From: Akkermansia muciniphila
GTDB lineage: Bacteria; Verrucomicrobiota; Verrucomicrobiia; Verrucomicrobiales; Akkermansiaceae
Direction of reading: 5' to 3'
DNA length: 46,216 bases
Assembly: GCA_945873305.1 (NCBI GenBank)
Contig: CAMCCX010000012.1
Location: 1 to 46,216, forward strand
The position numbers and the translations under genes were made by a program. Below the pieces are notes generated by a model, which was not told where the DNA came from, made no database searches, and was given only the letters and a program-made list of their open reading frames with translations. Numbering within the stretch: position 1 is the stretch's first letter; every line of letters starts with the position of its first letter. This document shows positions 46,134 to 46,216 of the stretch, piece after piece.

Positions 46134-46216
46134 ATGGCAAAACGATTTGTTTCCGTGGACCGGGACACACCGCTTTTGATGCCTCCCTCGATTCAGGAAT
46201 GGGTTTCCGAGGATGA
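46134..46216 (+). CDS. IS1182-type transposase, N-terminal fragment cut by the window edge
   Basis: The 27 visible residues start MAKRFVSVDRDTPLLMPPSI and continue with QEWVSED, closely like the N terminus of IS1182/IS5-related DDE transposases (R-F-x-x-x-D-R-D-T-P-x-L-L-P-P-S-x-x-x-W). The rest lies outside the window, so completeness and the inverted ends cannot be judged. The 75-base spacer before it may contain the left end of the element. Confidence 0.75.
   Translation, partial: MAKRFVSVDRDTPLLMPPSIQEWVSED

Overview
The window looks like a chromosomal segment of a member of the Verrucomicrobiota, most likely near Verrucomicrobiales/Akkermansiaceae. The evidence is high G+C content, a Planctomycetes-Verrucomicrobia (PV) type bacterial microcompartment (BMC) locus, a large PSCyt1/DUF1549/DUF1553 protein, and several short secreted or zinc-ribbon proteins typical of that group. 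Shine-Dalgarno motifs are almost absent before its genes. No tRNA, rRNA or CRISPR array was recognised.

Left part (1-3500, plus strand): the 3' end of deoC, a catalytic aldehyde dehydrogenase and a second ALDH-like gene without a catalytic domain, then ubiE. The two ALDH genes match the two halves of the normally fused ALDH16 protein. They are separated only by four copies of a degenerate 9-bp repeat that also occurs after deoC and, in frame, inside valS. A strong hairpin (3459-3494) ends ubiE and the convergent mdh.

BMC region (3517-11842): a minus-strand operon running from pduL through two BMC-H shell genes, acetate kinase, a third BMC-H, a BMC-P, an acylating aldehyde dehydrogenase, two more BMC-P and a class II aldolase, with mdh behind it. 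A DeoR-type regulator is divergent, and a compact inverted-repeat region lies between it and pduL. Read together, the aldolase splits a deoxy-sugar phosphate (fuculose- or rhamnulose-1-phosphate in characterised PV systems) into DHAP and lactaldehyde. The aldehyde is oxidised to an acyl-CoA inside the shell, converted to acyl-phosphate by PduL, and used by the kinase to make ATP.

Middle (11897-25786): a PSCyt1/DUF1549/DUF1553 protein; the rpmH-rnpA-yidD-yidC cluster; an isolated nuoA; a dihydroorotate-dehydrogenase-like protein paired with a one-chain pyruvate:ferredoxin oxidoreductase; a site-2 protease with CBS domains, a universal stress protein and an AI-2E/PerM permease, the last followed by a probable gene remnant.

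Right part (25843-46216): small and secreted proteins of unknown role, a lipoprotein with a thioredoxin-like fold, valS, a zinc-ribbon membrane protein with a 10-base C tract, a tightly overlapping ECF sigma/anti-sigma operon that also encodes DUF1573 and rhodanese-like proteins, hemL, an SH3-like secreted protein, an NTF2-like protein, a DUF255 thioredoxin-domain protein, a CPA-type cation/proton antiporter, a DUF3300-DUF2950 pair with a glycine-rich repeat tail, a multi-pass membrane protein, and the start of an IS1182-type transposase at the right edge.
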